Shown: positions 50,814-59,522, counted from the first letter of the stretch. The stretch: 64,000 nt of DNA from Streptomyces musisoli (GCF_016741855.1 NZ_JAERRH010000003.1:124001-188000), one strand, 5' to 3'. Notes: generated by a model not told the origin, from the letters alone. Translations and numbers: made by a program.

Positions 50814-51662
50814 ATGGGTGACGTACTGGCGGGTTTTCATGCCGTCTGGGAGTTCGAGTCCGACTCCGTGCTCATCCGCTACGAACGGGGGATTCGAACA
50901 CCGAAGCTGTTCCAGGCGCTCGGGGAGCGGCGGATCCCGCTCTCCGCGGTGGAGGGCGTGACCCTCGCCCCGGGCAAGCGCGGCACGGTCGTCCTGCGTC
51001 TGCGGCCACGTCCCGGCGCCGATCCGCTGATGGACGCGGCCGACGGGCAGCTGAAGGAGGGCTCCGACCCCTACCGGCTGGTGCTGCCGGCCGAGCGGGA
51101 GACCCTCGCGGAGTACTACGCCGACGAGTTGAAGGGGCTGCTGACCGAGTCCGGGCCGGCCGATCGGCACCTGGTGGCGCCGCCCGAGGCGCCGCTGCAC
51201 TTCAAGGCGTACGACGGCAAGGCGTCCTTCGACGGGACGTCGGTGCAGTTCCGCTGGTCCTGGACGGGGGCCTCCTCGGCGAAGTGGAAGGCCGGCGACC
51301 AGAGCTTCACGGTCGCCGACCTGAGCGGGCTGGAGTGGCGGTCGCCGGAGGTCTTCGAGGGGCACCTGCGGCTGATCAGGCGCTCGGCCGACCCGGCGGC
51401 GCCCGCGCAGCCCGACCAGGATCCCGCCTCGGTGGTGTTCGGACTCGGGTACGGGCCGGTGCACGAGTCGCTGCCGTTCGCGGCAGCGGTCCTGGCGGCC
51501 GTGCGCACCCGAGGGCCGGTACCGGTGGTACCGGCCCCGGCACGGCGCGACCCCGCCGACATCGCCGAGCGGATCCGGCATCTCGGGGAGCTGCATCAGG
51601 CCGGGCTGGTCACCGACGAGGAGTTCTCCAGCAAGAAGGCCGAGCTGCTGGCCGAACTCTAG
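50814..51662 (+). CDS. DUF4429 protein with C-terminal SHOCT-like segment
   Basis: A 282-residue protein. DUF4429 units appear at GVLAGFHAVWEFESDSVLIRYERGIRTP-like sequence (residues 3-30) and again at HFKAYDGKASFDGTSVQFRW. The final 40 residues are SHOCT-like: IAERIRHLGELHQAGLVTDEEFSSKKAELLAEL, a short helical oligomerisation motif. These are cytoplasmic proteins of unknown role, perhaps related to PH-like lipid-binding folds. ATG 50814 gives the standard MGDVLAGF start; an in-frame ATG exists at 50805. It is convergent with the MerR gene. Confidence 0.83.
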   Translation: MGDVLAGFHAVWEFESDSVLIRYERGIRTPKLFQALGERRIPLSAVEGVTLAPGKRGTVVLRLRPRPGADPLMDAADGQLKEGSDPYRLVLPAERETLAEYYADELKGLLTESGPADRHLVAPPEAPLHFKAYDGKASFDGTSVQFRWSWTGASSAKWKAGDQSFTVADLSGLEWRSPEVFEGHLRLIRRSADPAAPAQPDQDPASVVFGLGYGPVHESLPFAAAVLAAVRTRGPVPVVPAPARRDPADIAERIRHLGELHQAGLVTDEEFSSKKAELLAEL

Positions 51663-51690
51663 GACGTCCGTCCGGAGCGGGCCGGATCAG

Positions 51691-51723
51691 GCCCGCGAGC
51701 CCGGCATGATCAGGAGGAGAGGT
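51691..51723 (-). mobile_element. Solo end of the MITE family at the MerR gene stop
   Basis: On the minus strand, GATCATGCCGGGCTCGCGGG (51692-51711) is identical to bases 46092-46111 of the MITE, and CCTCTC precedes it at the same distance as in the MITE end. No second inverted repeat is seen, so it is a fragment or an ancestral end. The MerR stop codon TGA lies within it. Confidence 0.6.
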
Positions 51724-52195
51724 CCTGGCGGGCGCCCGCGGTGCCCTCCGTGGCGTAGAAGCCGATCTTCCGGTCGAGCACGGCGAGCGTGTCCCGCAGT
51801 TCGGCGATCCGGTCCAGGACGTCCCTGCGGGTCGACTCCAGCAGGGCCCGCCGCTCCCCGTACGTGTCCTCGCCCATCCTGACCAGTTCCGCGTACCGGA
51901 CCATGTCCGCCACCGGCATGCCGGTCAGCCGGAGCTTGCTCACGAAGTCCAGCCAGTCCAGGTCGCGGTTGGTGTAGCGGCGCTGGCCGGTGTGCGAGCG
52001 GTCCACGTGCGGCATCAGGCCGATCCGCTCGTACCAGCGCAGGGTGTGTGCGGTGAGACCGGTGAACGCGACGACCTCGCTGATCGTGTACCGGTCCTGG
52101 CCGTCGGGGCGGGGGTGACGCCGGGGCGGGGCGGAGCAGATGTCGGCGGGGGTGGCGTCCTCGGTGGCCGCCGGCGTGGTCTGCATCACCGTCAT
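51710..52195 (-). CDS. MerR-family transcriptional regulator
   Basis: A 161-residue MerR protein. RYTISEVVAFTGLTAHTLRWYERIGLMPHVDRSHTGQRRYTNRDLDWLDF is the complete helix-turn-helix and wing. This is followed by the dimerisation helix ESTRRDVLDRIAELRDTLAVLDRKIGFY. There is no C-terminal metal-binding cysteine, so it is probably of the TipA/BltR-like type that binds small molecules or acts as a repressor/activator of adjacent genes. The end DLSS overlaps a MITE-end-like sequence. It is divergent from the GNAT gene. Confidence 0.88.
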   Translation of the reverse strand: MTVMQTTPAATEDATPADICSAPPRRHPRPDGQDRYTISEVVAFTGLTAHTLRWYERIGLMPHVDRSHTGQRRYTNRDLDWLDFVSKLRLTGMPVADMVRYAELVRMGEDTYGERRALLESTRRDVLDRIAELRDTLAVLDRKIGFYATEGTAGARQDLSS

Positions 52196-52292
52196 GCCCC
52201 CACGCTATGACCTTCGAGTGCACTCCAAGCAAGCCGCCCCCGGTAATAAAAGAACGGGACCCGGCCGGGGGCCGGTGACTAGCGTGCCCCGC

Positions 52293-52769
52293 ATGACTCT
52301 TGTACGCCGGGCCCGGCCCGAGGATGCCGGAGAAGTGCTGCGACTGCGGCAAGTGATGATCGACTCGCTGTGGGGCACGGGGCAAGCCGGGTCCACCGAG
52401 TGGCACGCCGAGTCGCTGCCGACGCTGCGGGAGCGGCTCGCCGAGGAGGACGGGAACTTCGTCGCCTTCGTCGCGGACCGTGCGGACCGGCCCGGGGCGC
52501 TGGCCGCGCTGGCGGCCGGGACGCTGGACTACCGCGTGGGCAAGCCCGGGAATCCGCACGGGCGGGTCGGCCACGTCTTCAGTGTCGCGACCGACCCGGA
52601 CGCCCGGCGCCGCGGGTACGCGCGCGCGTGCATGGAGGAACTGCTGGCCTGGTTCCGGGCGCGGGGCGCCGGGCACGTGCTGCTCAACGCCTCGCCGGAG
52701 GCCGAGCCGCTGTACGCCTCCCTCGGCTTCACGCGCGATCCGGACCCTTCGATGCGGCTGCTGCTGTGA
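52293..52769 (+). CDS. GNAT family N-acetyltransferase
   Basis: A 158-residue GNAT enzyme. VRRARPEDAGEVLRLRQVMID is the first helix region, FSVATDPDARRRGYARACMEELLAWF the acetyl-CoA binding motif A (RRRGYA), and VLLNASPEAEPLYASLGFTRDPDPSMRL motif B. The substrate is unknown. ATG 52293 is chosen, since the frame upstream is antisense to the MerR gene. It lies 19 bases before the serine hydrolase start, so the two are probably co-transcribed. Confidence 0.85.
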   Translation: MTLVRRARPEDAGEVLRLRQVMIDSLWGTGQAGSTEWHAESLPTLRERLAEEDGNFVAFVADRADRPGALAALAAGTLDYRVGKPGNPHGRVGHVFSVATDPDARRRGYARACMEELLAWFRARGAGHVLLNASPEAEPLYASLGFTRDPDPSMRLLL

Positions 52770-52788
52770 GCCGCATAGGCTCGGACGC

Positions 52789-53610
52789 ATGTCGTTGCAG
52801 AGCCTGGCGCTGATCGAGAACTGGCCCGTCCCCACCGCCGCGGCGGGTGTCGTACGAGCCGACGGGGCCGTCCTCGGGACGCACGGTCCCGTCGGGCACC
52901 GCTTTCCGCTCGCCTCCGTCACCAAGCTGCTGGCGGCCTACGCGGCACTCGTCGCCTACGAGGAGGGCGCGATCGAGCTGGACGAGCCGGCCGGTCCGCC
53001 CGGGTCGACGGTCCGCCATCTGCTCGCGCACACCTCCGGCCTGGCCTTCGACGAGCACCGGGTGACGGCTCCGCCCGGAGAGCGGCGGCTGTACTCCAAC
53101 GCCGGGTTCGAGCAGCTCGGGGACCACATCGCCAAGGCGACGGACATTCCGTTCGGGGACTATCTGCGGCAGGCCGTGCTGGAGCCGCTGGGCATGACGG
53201 CGACGTCGCTCGTGGGGTCGCCGGCGAAGGACGGGGTGTCGACGGTCGGGGACCTGCTGCGGTTCGCGGCGGAGGTGCAGGCGCCGCGGCTGCTGGATCC
53301 GCGGACGGTGGCGGCGGCGATGACCGTGCAGTACCCCGGCAGGAAGGGTGTCCTGCCGGCCTACGGCCACCAGAACCCCAACGACTGGGGGCTCGGCTTC
53401 GAGATCCGGGACGGCAAGGCTCCGCACTGGACGGGTTCCGCGTCGTCCCCCCGGACGTTCGGGCACTTCGGTCAGTCCGGCACGTTCCTGTGGATCGACC
53501 CCGACGCCGGGGCGGCCGGGGTCGCCCTGACGGACCGCGCGTTCGGTCCCTGGGCGATCGAGGCGTGGCCGGTGTTCACGGACGCGGTGCTGGGAGAGCT
53601 GCGGGGCTGA
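52789..53610 (+). CDS. Serine hydrolase, class C beta-lactamase fold
   Basis: A 273-residue protein of the beta-lactamase/PBP4* family. The SxxK motif is HRFPLASVTKLLAAYAAL (Ser43, Lys46), the YxN motif is RRLYSNAGFEQLGDHIA, and the HxG triad is around FGHFGQSGTFLW. No signal peptide is visible, so it is probably cytoplasmic; it may act as an esterase or D-amino acid hydrolase rather than a beta-lactamase. It is short for the family (usual lengths 350-400), with the variable C-terminal part missing. ATG 52789. Confidence 0.85.
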   Translation: MSLQSLALIENWPVPTAAAGVVRADGAVLGTHGPVGHRFPLASVTKLLAAYAALVAYEEGAIELDEPAGPPGSTVRHLLAHTSGLAFDEHRVTAPPGERRLYSNAGFEQLGDHIAKATDIPFGDYLRQAVLEPLGMTATSLVGSPAKDGVSTVGDLLRFAAEVQAPRLLDPRTVAAAMTVQYPGRKGVLPAYGHQNPNDWGLGFEIRDGKAPHWTGSASSPRTFGHFGQSGTFLWIDPDAGAAGVALTDRAFGPWAIEAWPVFTDAVLGELRG

Positions 53611-53649
53611 GGAGGAAGGCGCCGCGGAGGAACGCGGGAACCGACCCGG

Positions 53650-54303
53650 CTACGGCGCCATCTCCCACAGCAGCAGTTCGGCGGAGGTCACCGCCACCGC
53701 CTCCGCACCTTCCGCCCCCGTGATGCGCGCCGCGTCGCCCGCCCCCAGCGTCTGTCCGGCCAGTTCGACCTCACCGCGCACGACGTGCACGTACACGTAC
53801 GCCGCGGCCGGCACCGCCGTCCGCTCCCCCGGGCCCGGGCGGCGTACGTGGAGCATCGCGCCCGCGGCCGGGAGGGCGTAGGGGGTGGAGTCGGCGATGC
53901 CCGGGACGAGGGCGTACGAGGGGTCGCCGCCCGGCTCCCGTGGCGCCAGCCACATCTGGACGAAGGTCAGCGGCGCGTCGCCGTCGTTGCGCTCGACGTG
54001 GCGGACGCCGGCCGCCGCGCTGAGGTGCTGGACGTCCCCGGGGCGTACCCGCGTCTCGTGGCCCGCCGAGTCGCGGTGGGTCAGCTCGCCCCCGACCACC
54101 CAGGTGACGATCTCGGTGTGGCTGTGCGGGTGTTCGCCGAAACCGGCGCCGGGAGCCAGCCGCTCCTCGTTGCAGGCGATCAGCGCGCCGAACCGCAGGT
54201 TCTCGGGGTCGTAGTGCGGGCCGAAGGAGAAGGCGTGGCGGGTGTCGATCCCGGCCTCCGGGTCCCCTCCGCGGTAGCGCTCGCCGGCGCGCCGTACGTC
54301 CAT
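53650..54303 (-). CDS. Pirin family protein (YhhW-like)
   Basis: A 217-residue double cupin. Typical blocks are MDVRRAGERYRGG, HAFSFGPHYDPENLRFGALIACNEERLAPGAGF, EHPHSHTEIVTWVVGGELTHRDSAGHETRV with the metal-binding His residues, and GVRHVERNDGDAPLTFVQMWL. Enzymatic pirins are quercetinases; this one may be such or a regulator. The preferred ATG is 54303, although GTG at 54327 is open. Divergent from fasR with a short gap. It shows no functional tie to the fatty-acid genes. Confidence 0.82.
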   Translation of the reverse strand: MDVRRAGERYRGGDPEAGIDTRHAFSFGPHYDPENLRFGALIACNEERLAPGAGFGEHPHSHTEIVTWVVGGELTHRDSAGHETRVRPGDVQHLSAAAGVRHVERNDGDAPLTFVQMWLAPREPGGDPSYALVPGIADSTPYALPAAGAMLHVRRPGPGERTAVPAAAYVYVHVVRGEVELAGQTLGAGDAARITGAEGAEAVAVTSAELLLWEMAP

Positions 54304-54377
54304 CACGGGCACCACCGTAGACCTCACCTCCGACCCGGCTACGCATGGGCCCGTCCGGATAAGGCAGTCTTGTCCCC

Positions 54378-55583
54378 GTGCCCGAACCCGAATCCCACCA
54401 CGGCGACCCCGCAGCCCACGACGTCCACGCGCACTCCGCGACCCTGAAGCGGCTGGAGAAGTCCTCCGGGAGCCTCGCCGCGCAGGCCATCGCGCGCATG
54501 GACGAGACCCTGCCGTGGTACCGGGCCATGCCGCCGGAGAACCGTTCCTGGATCGGTCTCGTCGCCCAGGCGGGCATCGCGGCCTTCACGGAGTGGTTCC
54601 GGCGCCCGGACGCGCCCCAGGCGATCTCCACGGACGTCTTCGGGACGGCGCCGCGTGAGCTGACCCGGGCCATCACGCTGCGGCAGACCGTGGAGATGGT
54701 GCGCACCACCATCGAGGTCATGGAGTCCGCGATCGACGAGGTGGCGGCTCCGGGGGACGAGAGCGTGCTGCGTGAGGCGCTGCTGGTGTACGCCCGGGAG
54801 ATCGCCTTCGCCACGGCCCAGGTGTACGCCCAGGCCGCCGAGGCACGGGGTGCCTGGGACGCCCGGCTGGAGTCGCTGGTCGTGAACGCCGTGCTCAGCG
54901 GGGAGGCGGACGAGGGCGCCGTGAGCCGGGCCGCCGCCCTCGGCTGGAACTCGCCCGAGCACGTGTGCGTCGTGCTCGGGACCGCGCCCGACGGGGACAG
55001 CGAGCTGACCGTGGAGGCCATCCGCAGGGCATCCCGGCACGCCAAGCTCCAGGTGCTCACCGGGGTGCTCGGGGACCGGCTCGTCGTCATCGCGGGCGGC
55101 AGCGACAACCCCCTCGCCGTCGCCAGGTCGCTGATCGGGCCGTTCGCCGCCGGCCCGGTCGTCGCGGGTCCCGTCGTGCCCGACCTGCTGGCCGCCACCC
55201 GGTCCGCGCAGGCCGCCGCCGCGGGGCTGAAGGCATGTACCGCCTGGCAGGACGCGCCGCGTCCGGTGCTGGCGGACGATCTCCTGCCGGAGCGGGCCAT
55301 CGCGGGCGATCCCGGTGCCCGCGAGCAGCTGGTGGAGGAGATCTACAGACCGTTGGAGGAGGCGGGCTCGGCGCTCCTGGAAACCCTGAGTGTGTACCTG
55401 GAGCAGGCGAGCAGCCTGGAAGGCGCGGCGAGGATGCTCTTCGTTCACCCGAACACCGTGCGCTACCGGCTCCGACGTGTGACAGACGTCACCGGCTGGT
55501 CGCCATCGGATGTACGATCCGCGTTCACACTGCGGATCGCCCTCATCCTGGGGCGTCTGGCCGACGGTGAAGCCCAGGCATAG
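54378..55583 (+). CDS. fasR: FasR-like PucR-type activator of fatty-acid synthesis
   Basis: A 401-residue regulator. It has a helical N-terminal half with RPDAPQAISTDVFGTAPRELTRAITLRQTVEMVRTTIEVME, a GGDEF-like PucR middle, and a C-terminal helix-turn-helix LEGAARMLFVHPNTVRYRLRRVTDVTGW (HTH_30). The order fasR-fabD-fabH-acpP-fabF is that of S. coelicolor, where FasR activates the fab operon by binding in front of fabD. GTG 54378 gives a full-length protein. An inverted repeat TTTTGT-N9-ACAAAA in the gap to fabD is a candidate site. Confidence 0.92.
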   Translation: MPEPESHHGDPAAHDVHAHSATLKRLEKSSGSLAAQAIARMDETLPWYRAMPPENRSWIGLVAQAGIAAFTEWFRRPDAPQAISTDVFGTAPRELTRAITLRQTVEMVRTTIEVMESAIDEVAAPGDESVLREALLVYAREIAFATAQVYAQAAEARGAWDARLESLVVNAVLSGEADEGAVSRAAALGWNSPEHVCVVLGTAPDGDSELTVEAIRRASRHAKLQVLTGVLGDRLVVIAGGSDNPLAVARSLIGPFAAGPVVAGPVVPDLLAATRSAQAAAAGLKACTAWQDAPRPVLADDLLPERAIAGDPGAREQLVEEIYRPLEEAGSALLETLSVYLEQASSLEGAARMLFVHPNTVRYRLRRVTDVTGWSPSDVRSAFTLRIALILGRLADGEAQA

Positions 55584-55609
55584 GGTTTTGTCGGGGGCCC
55601 ACAAAAGCC
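55583..55609. promoter_or_regulatory. Candidate FasR operator
   Basis: GGGTTTTGT and ACAAAAGCCC form a near-perfect dyad around a 9-base centre (TTTTGT 55586-55591; ACAAAA 55601-55606), beginning at the fasR stop and 58 bases before fabD. This AT-rich box stands out in otherwise GC-rich DNA. Confidence 0.55.
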
Positions 55610-55666
55610 CTTCGTGTTCTTCGTCCCTGTCCCCACGGGCGGCCGTGCCCGTCCCCAAGAGAGAGT

Positions 55667-56641
55667 GTGAGAGTGCTCGTACTCGTCGCTCCCGGCCAGG
55701 GCGCCCAGACGCCCGGCTTCCTGACCCCCTGGCTCGAACTGCCCGGCGCCGCGGACCGCGTCGCCGCGTGGTCGGACGCCATCGGACTGGACCTGGTCCA
55801 CTACGGCACCCAGGCCGATGCCGACGCCATCCGTGACACCGCCGTGGCCCAGCCGCTGCTGGTCGCCGCCGGCATCCTGTCCGCCGCGGCACTCGGTGCC
55901 TACTCCTTCGCGGACGCGGCGGGCCCCGAGATCGTCCCGGGCGCGGTCGCGGGCCACAGCGTCGGCGAGATCACCGCCGCCGCCTTCGCCGGCATCCTGG
56001 ACGACACGGCCGCCCTGCGTCTGGTCCGCAAGCGGGGTCTGGCGATGGCCGACGCCGCCGCGGTCACCGAGACCGGCATGGCGGCGCTGCTCGGCGGCGA
56101 CCCCGACGTGACCCTCCCGCACCTGGAGAAGCTGGGCCTGACCCCGGCGAACATCAACGGCGCGGGCCAGATCGTCGCCGCGGGCACGCTGGAGCAGCTG
56201 GCCGCGCTGAACGAGGACAAGCCCGAGGGCGTCCGCAAGGTCGTCGCGCTGAAGGTCGCCGGCGCCTTCCACACCCGTCACATGGCCCCCGCTGTCGAGA
56301 CCCTGGCCGCGGCCGCGGCGGAGCTGACGCCGGCCGACCCCCGGGTCACCTACGTCTCCAACAAGGACGGCCAGACCGTCGCGTCCGGTGCCGAGGTGCT
56401 GGAGCGGCTGGTCGGCCAGGTCGCCAACCCGGTCCGCTGGGACCTGTGCATGGAGACGTTCGGGAAGCTGGGCGTCACCGCGCTCGTCGAGGTGTGCCCG
56501 GGTGGCACCCTGACCGGCCTGGCCAAGCGGGCCCTGCCCGGCGTCAAGACCCTCGCCCTGAAGACCCCTGCCGACCTCGACGCTGCCCGCGAGCTGATCG
56601 CAGAGGCGTCCACACCTGCCGCTGACGCGGCGGGCGCCTGA
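55667..56641 (+). CDS. fabD: Malonyl CoA-acyl carrier protein transacylase
   Basis: A 324-residue acyltransferase. VLVAPGQGAQTPGFLTPWLEL is the N-terminal motif, GAVAGHSVGEITAAAFAG contains the nucleophilic Ser98, and KVAGAFHTRHMAPAVETL the catalytic His. VEVCPGGTLTGLAKRALPGV completes the fold. It loads malonate from malonyl-CoA to the acyl carrier protein AcpP encoded downstream. GTG 55667 follows AAGAGAGAGTG. It is 16 bases upstream of fabH, so they are co-translated. Confidence 0.96.
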   Translation: MRVLVLVAPGQGAQTPGFLTPWLELPGAADRVAAWSDAIGLDLVHYGTQADADAIRDTAVAQPLLVAAGILSAAALGAYSFADAAGPEIVPGAVAGHSVGEITAAAFAGILDDTAALRLVRKRGLAMADAAAVTETGMAALLGGDPDVTLPHLEKLGLTPANINGAGQIVAAGTLEQLAALNEDKPEGVRKVVALKVAGAFHTRHMAPAVETLAAAAAELTPADPRVTYVSNKDGQTVASGAEVLERLVGQVANPVRWDLCMETFGKLGVTALVEVCPGGTLTGLAKRALPGVKTLALKTPADLDAARELIAEASTPAADAAGA

Positions 56642-56657
56642 CAAGGAGCCCGAGAGC

Positions 56658-57689
56658 ATGTCGAAGATCAAGCCCAGCAAGGGCGCCCCGTATGCGCGCA
56701 TCCTCGGCGTCGGCGGCTACCGGCCGACCCGGGTGGTGCCCAACGAGGTGATCCTCGAGAAGATCGACTCGTCCGACGAGTGGATCCGCTCCCGCTCCGG
56801 CATCGAGACCCGGCACTGGGCGGGTCCCGAGGAGACGGTCGCCGCGATGTCCGTCGAGGCCGCCGGCAAGGCGATCGCCGACGCGGGCATCGACGCCGAG
56901 CAGATCGGCGCCGTGGTCGTCTCGACCGTCTCGCACTTCAGCCAGACCCCGGCCGTCGCCACCGAGATCGCCGACAAGCTCGGCACCGACAAGGCCGCCG
57001 CCTTCGACATCTCGGCCGGCTGCGCGGGCTTCGGCTACGGCCTGACCCTCGCCAAGGGCATGGTGGTGGAAGGTTCCGCCGAGTACGTGCTCGTCATCGG
57101 CGTGGAGCGGCTGAGCGACCTGACCGACCTGGAGGACCGCGCGACCGCGTTCCTGTTCGGTGACGGCGCCGGCGCGGTCGTGGTCGGCCCCTCCAAGGAG
57201 CCGGCGATCGGCCCGACCGTGTGGGGTTCCGAGGGCGACAAGTCCGGGACCATCAAGCAGACCGTCCCCTGGGACCGGTTCAGGATCGGCGACCTCACCG
57301 AACTGCCCGTCGACAGCGAGGGCAACGTCAAGTTCCCTGCGATCACGCAGGAGGGCCAGGCGGTGTTCCGCTGGGCCGTGTTCGAGATGGCGAAGGTCGC
57401 CCAGCAGGCGCTGGACGCGGCCGGAATCACCCCGGACGACCTGGACGTCTTCATTCCGCACCAGGCCAATGTGCGGATCATCGACTCGATGGTGAAGACA
57501 CTGAAGCTGCCGGAGCACGTCACGGTCGCCCGTGACATCCGCACCACCGGCAACACCTCGGCCGCCTCGATCCCGCTCGCGATGGAGCGGCTCCTGGCGA
57601 CCGGGGAGGCGAAGAGCGGCGACACCGCGCTCGTCATCGGATTCGGGGCGGGTCTCGTCTACGCCGCCACGGTCGTTACCCTCCCCTAG
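56658..57689 (+). CDS. fabH: Beta-ketoacyl-ACP synthase III
   Basis: A 343-residue initiating ketosynthase. The catalytic triad is Cys122 in FDISAGCAGFGYGL, His268 in VFIPHQANVRIID and Asn299 in RTTGNTSAASIPLAMERL. It condenses an acyl-CoA starter (in Streptomyces including branched ones) with malonyl-AcpP. Full length with a standard GxGxY start (GVGGYRPTRVV). ATG 56658 follows AAGGAG. The next gene is acpP, 81 bases away. Confidence 0.96.
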   Translation: MSKIKPSKGAPYARILGVGGYRPTRVVPNEVILEKIDSSDEWIRSRSGIETRHWAGPEETVAAMSVEAAGKAIADAGIDAEQIGAVVVSTVSHFSQTPAVATEIADKLGTDKAAAFDISAGCAGFGYGLTLAKGMVVEGSAEYVLVIGVERLSDLTDLEDRATAFLFGDGAGAVVVGPSKEPAIGPTVWGSEGDKSGTIKQTVPWDRFRIGDLTELPVDSEGNVKFPAITQEGQAVFRWAVFEMAKVAQQALDAAGITPDDLDVFIPHQANVRIIDSMVKTLKLPEHVTVARDIRTTGNTSAASIPLAMERLLATGEAKSGDTALVIGFGAGLVYAATVVTLP

Positions 57690-57770
57690 GCACTCCGTGC
57701 CGGATCATGCGGTCCGGAACGGATACACCTGCCACAAACCGTCTGGATTATCGAAGAAGGAGCGCCTGAC

Positions 57771-58019
57771 ATGGCCGCCACTCAGGAAGAGATCGTCGCC
57801 GGTCTCGCCGAGATCGTGAACGAGATCGCCGGGATCCCCACCGAGGACGTCCAGCTGGACAAGTCCTTCACCGACGACCTGGACGTCGACTCGCTGTCCA
57901 TGGTCGAGGTCGTCGTCGCCGCCGAAGAGCGCTTCGACGTGAAGATCCCCGACGAGGACGTCAAGAACCTCAAGACCGTCGGCGACGCGACCGACTACAT
58001 CCTCAAGCACCAGGCCTGA
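57771..58019 (+). CDS. acpP: Acyl carrier protein
   Basis: An 82-residue carrier protein. The phosphopantetheine attachment motif is DLDVDSLSMVEVVVAAEE, Ser41. The acidic composition and the helices (EEIVAGLAEIVNEIAG and VKNLKTVGDATDYILKHQA) are typical of the fatty-acid-synthase ACP. It receives malonate from FabD and feeds FabH and FabF. ATG 57771 follows AAGAAGGAG. Two short hairpins follow before fabF. Confidence 0.97.
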   Translation: MAATQEEIVAGLAEIVNEIAGIPTEDVQLDKSFTDDLDVDSLSMVEVVVAAEERFDVKIPDEDVKNLKTVGDATDYILKHQA

Positions 58020-58049
58020 GCCATTCCGTAGGCCAAGGCTGCGAGGCCC

Positions 58050-58090
58050 CGCCACCCGGCGGTGGCGCCGTAATCCCCGCAGACGCGGGG
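58050..58090 (+). promoter_or_regulatory. Two hairpins between acpP and fabF
   Basis: CGCCACC-CGGC-GGTGGCG (58050-58067) and CCCCGC-AGAC-GCGGGG (58075-58090) are stacked in the 106-base gap. They could be processing signals or weak attenuators lowering fabF relative to acpP. Confidence 0.5.
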
Positions 58091-58125
58091 GTAGTCCTCC
58101 CGTATCCGTTGGAGAAAGAATTCCC

Positions 58126-59388
58126 GTGAGCCCGACCAATCGCACCGTGGTCGTCACCGGTATCGGCGCAACCACACCGCTGGGTGGCGACGCAGCCTCG
58201 ACCTGGGCGGCCCTCGTCGCCGGCAAGTCCGGCGTCAGCCTGCTCGAAAAGGAGTGGGCGGCGGAGCTGCCGGTCCGGATCGCCGCGCAGATCGCCGTCG
58301 AGCCGGGTGAGATCATCCCGCGCCCGCAGGCCCGCAAGCTGGACCGGTCCGCGCAGTTCGCGCTGATCGCCGCCCAGGAGGCCTGGAAGGACGCCGGTTT
58401 CACCGCCAAGGCCGGTGAGGACGCGTCCGTGAACCCCGACCGTCTCGGTGCGGTCATCGCCTCCGGCATCGGCGGCGTGACGACCCTGCTGGACCAGTAC
58501 GACATCCTCAAGGAGAAGGGCGTACGCCGCGTCTCCCCGCACACCGTGCCGATGCTGATGCCCAACTCCCCGGCGGCCAACGTCGGGATCGAGCTGGGCG
58601 CCCGCGCGGGTGTGCACACCCCCGTCTCCGCCTGCGCCTCGGGCGCTGAGGCCATCGGGTACGCGATCGAGATGATCCGCACCGGGCGTGCGGACGTGGT
58701 CGTGGCCGGTGGTACCGAGGCCGCCATCCACCCGCTGCCCATCGCGGCGTTCGGCAACATGATGGCGATGTCCAAGAACAACGACGACCCGAAGGGCGCC
58801 TCGCGTCCCTACGACTCCGGCCGTGACGGCTTCGTGCTCGGCGAGGGCGCCGGTGTGATCGTCCTGGAGTCCGAGGAGCACGCGAAGGCCCGCGGCGCCC
58901 GGATCTACGCCGAGGCGATCGGCCAGGGCATCTCCGCCGACGGCCACCACATCACGCAGCCCGAGCCGTCCGGCAACGGCATCGCGCACGCGCTGCAGAA
59001 CCTGCTGGACCACACCGACCTGAAGCCGGCCGAGATCGTGCACGTGAACGCGCACGCGACCTCCACGCCGCAGGGCGACGTCGCCGAGATCAAGGCGCTG
59101 CGGAAGGTGTTCGGCGACGACGTCGACCACATGGCGATCTCCGCGACCAAGTCGATGACCGGTCACCTGCTCGGTGGCGCCGGTGGCATCGAGACCGTCG
59201 CGTCGATCCTGGCGCTGGTGAACCGCACGGCTCCGCCGACCATCAACGTGCGCGAACTCGACCCCGAGGTCAACGCGGACGTGGTCGTCGGTGAGGCGCG
59301 TCAGCTGCCCGAGGGCCGTATCGCCGCGCTGAACGACTCGTTCGGGTTCGGCGGGCACAACGTGGTGCTGGCGTTCCGGACGATCTGA
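58126..59388 (+). CDS. fabF: Beta-ketoacyl-ACP synthase II
   Basis: A 420-residue elongating ketosynthase. The active-site Cys170 is in HTPVSACASGAEAIG, and the two catalytic His residues are in VNAHATSTPQGD and KSMTGHLLGGAGG. The C-terminal NDSFGFGGHNVVLAF loop is intact. It elongates acyl-AcpP with malonyl-AcpP. GTG 58126 follows GGAGAAAG. Last gene of the fab operon, closed by a strong terminator. Confidence 0.96.
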   Translation: MSPTNRTVVVTGIGATTPLGGDAASTWAALVAGKSGVSLLEKEWAAELPVRIAAQIAVEPGEIIPRPQARKLDRSAQFALIAAQEAWKDAGFTAKAGEDASVNPDRLGAVIASGIGGVTTLLDQYDILKEKGVRRVSPHTVPMLMPNSPAANVGIELGARAGVHTPVSACASGAEAIGYAIEMIRTGRADVVVAGGTEAAIHPLPIAAFGNMMAMSKNNDDPKGASRPYDSGRDGFVLGEGAGVIVLESEEHAKARGARIYAEAIGQGISADGHHITQPEPSGNGIAHALQNLLDHTDLKPAEIVHVNAHATSTPQGDVAEIKALRKVFGDDVDHMAISATKSMTGHLLGGAGGIETVASILALVNRTAPPTINVRELDPEVNADVVVGEARQLPEGRIAALNDSFGFGGHNVVLAFRTI

Positions 59389-59402
59389 GTCCCCTGACGC
59401 GT

Positions 59403-59438
59403 AAGGGCCCGGTCTCCTGTGCTGGAGGCCGGGCCCTT
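59403..59438. terminator. Strong terminator of fab operon
   Basis: A 15-bp stem (AAGGGCCCGGTCTCC with GGAGGCCGGGCCCTT, one G-T pair), loop TGTGCT, 14 bases after fabF. It also faces the convergent DUF3145 gene. Confidence 0.85.
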
Positions 59439-59522
59439 CGCCGTCGACGGATCCCGTCGTCGCCGGATGCGGGTCCCCTGTGGCTGGTCGGGCCCGCGCG
59501 GTGGAGCCGCACATCGGCACGG

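Noticed and set aside
54378..59388. Part of a polyketide cluster
   Set aside because: The genes have the order and lengths of the primary fatty-acid operon with FasR; no ketoreductase, cyclase or second ketosynthase/chain-length pair is present.
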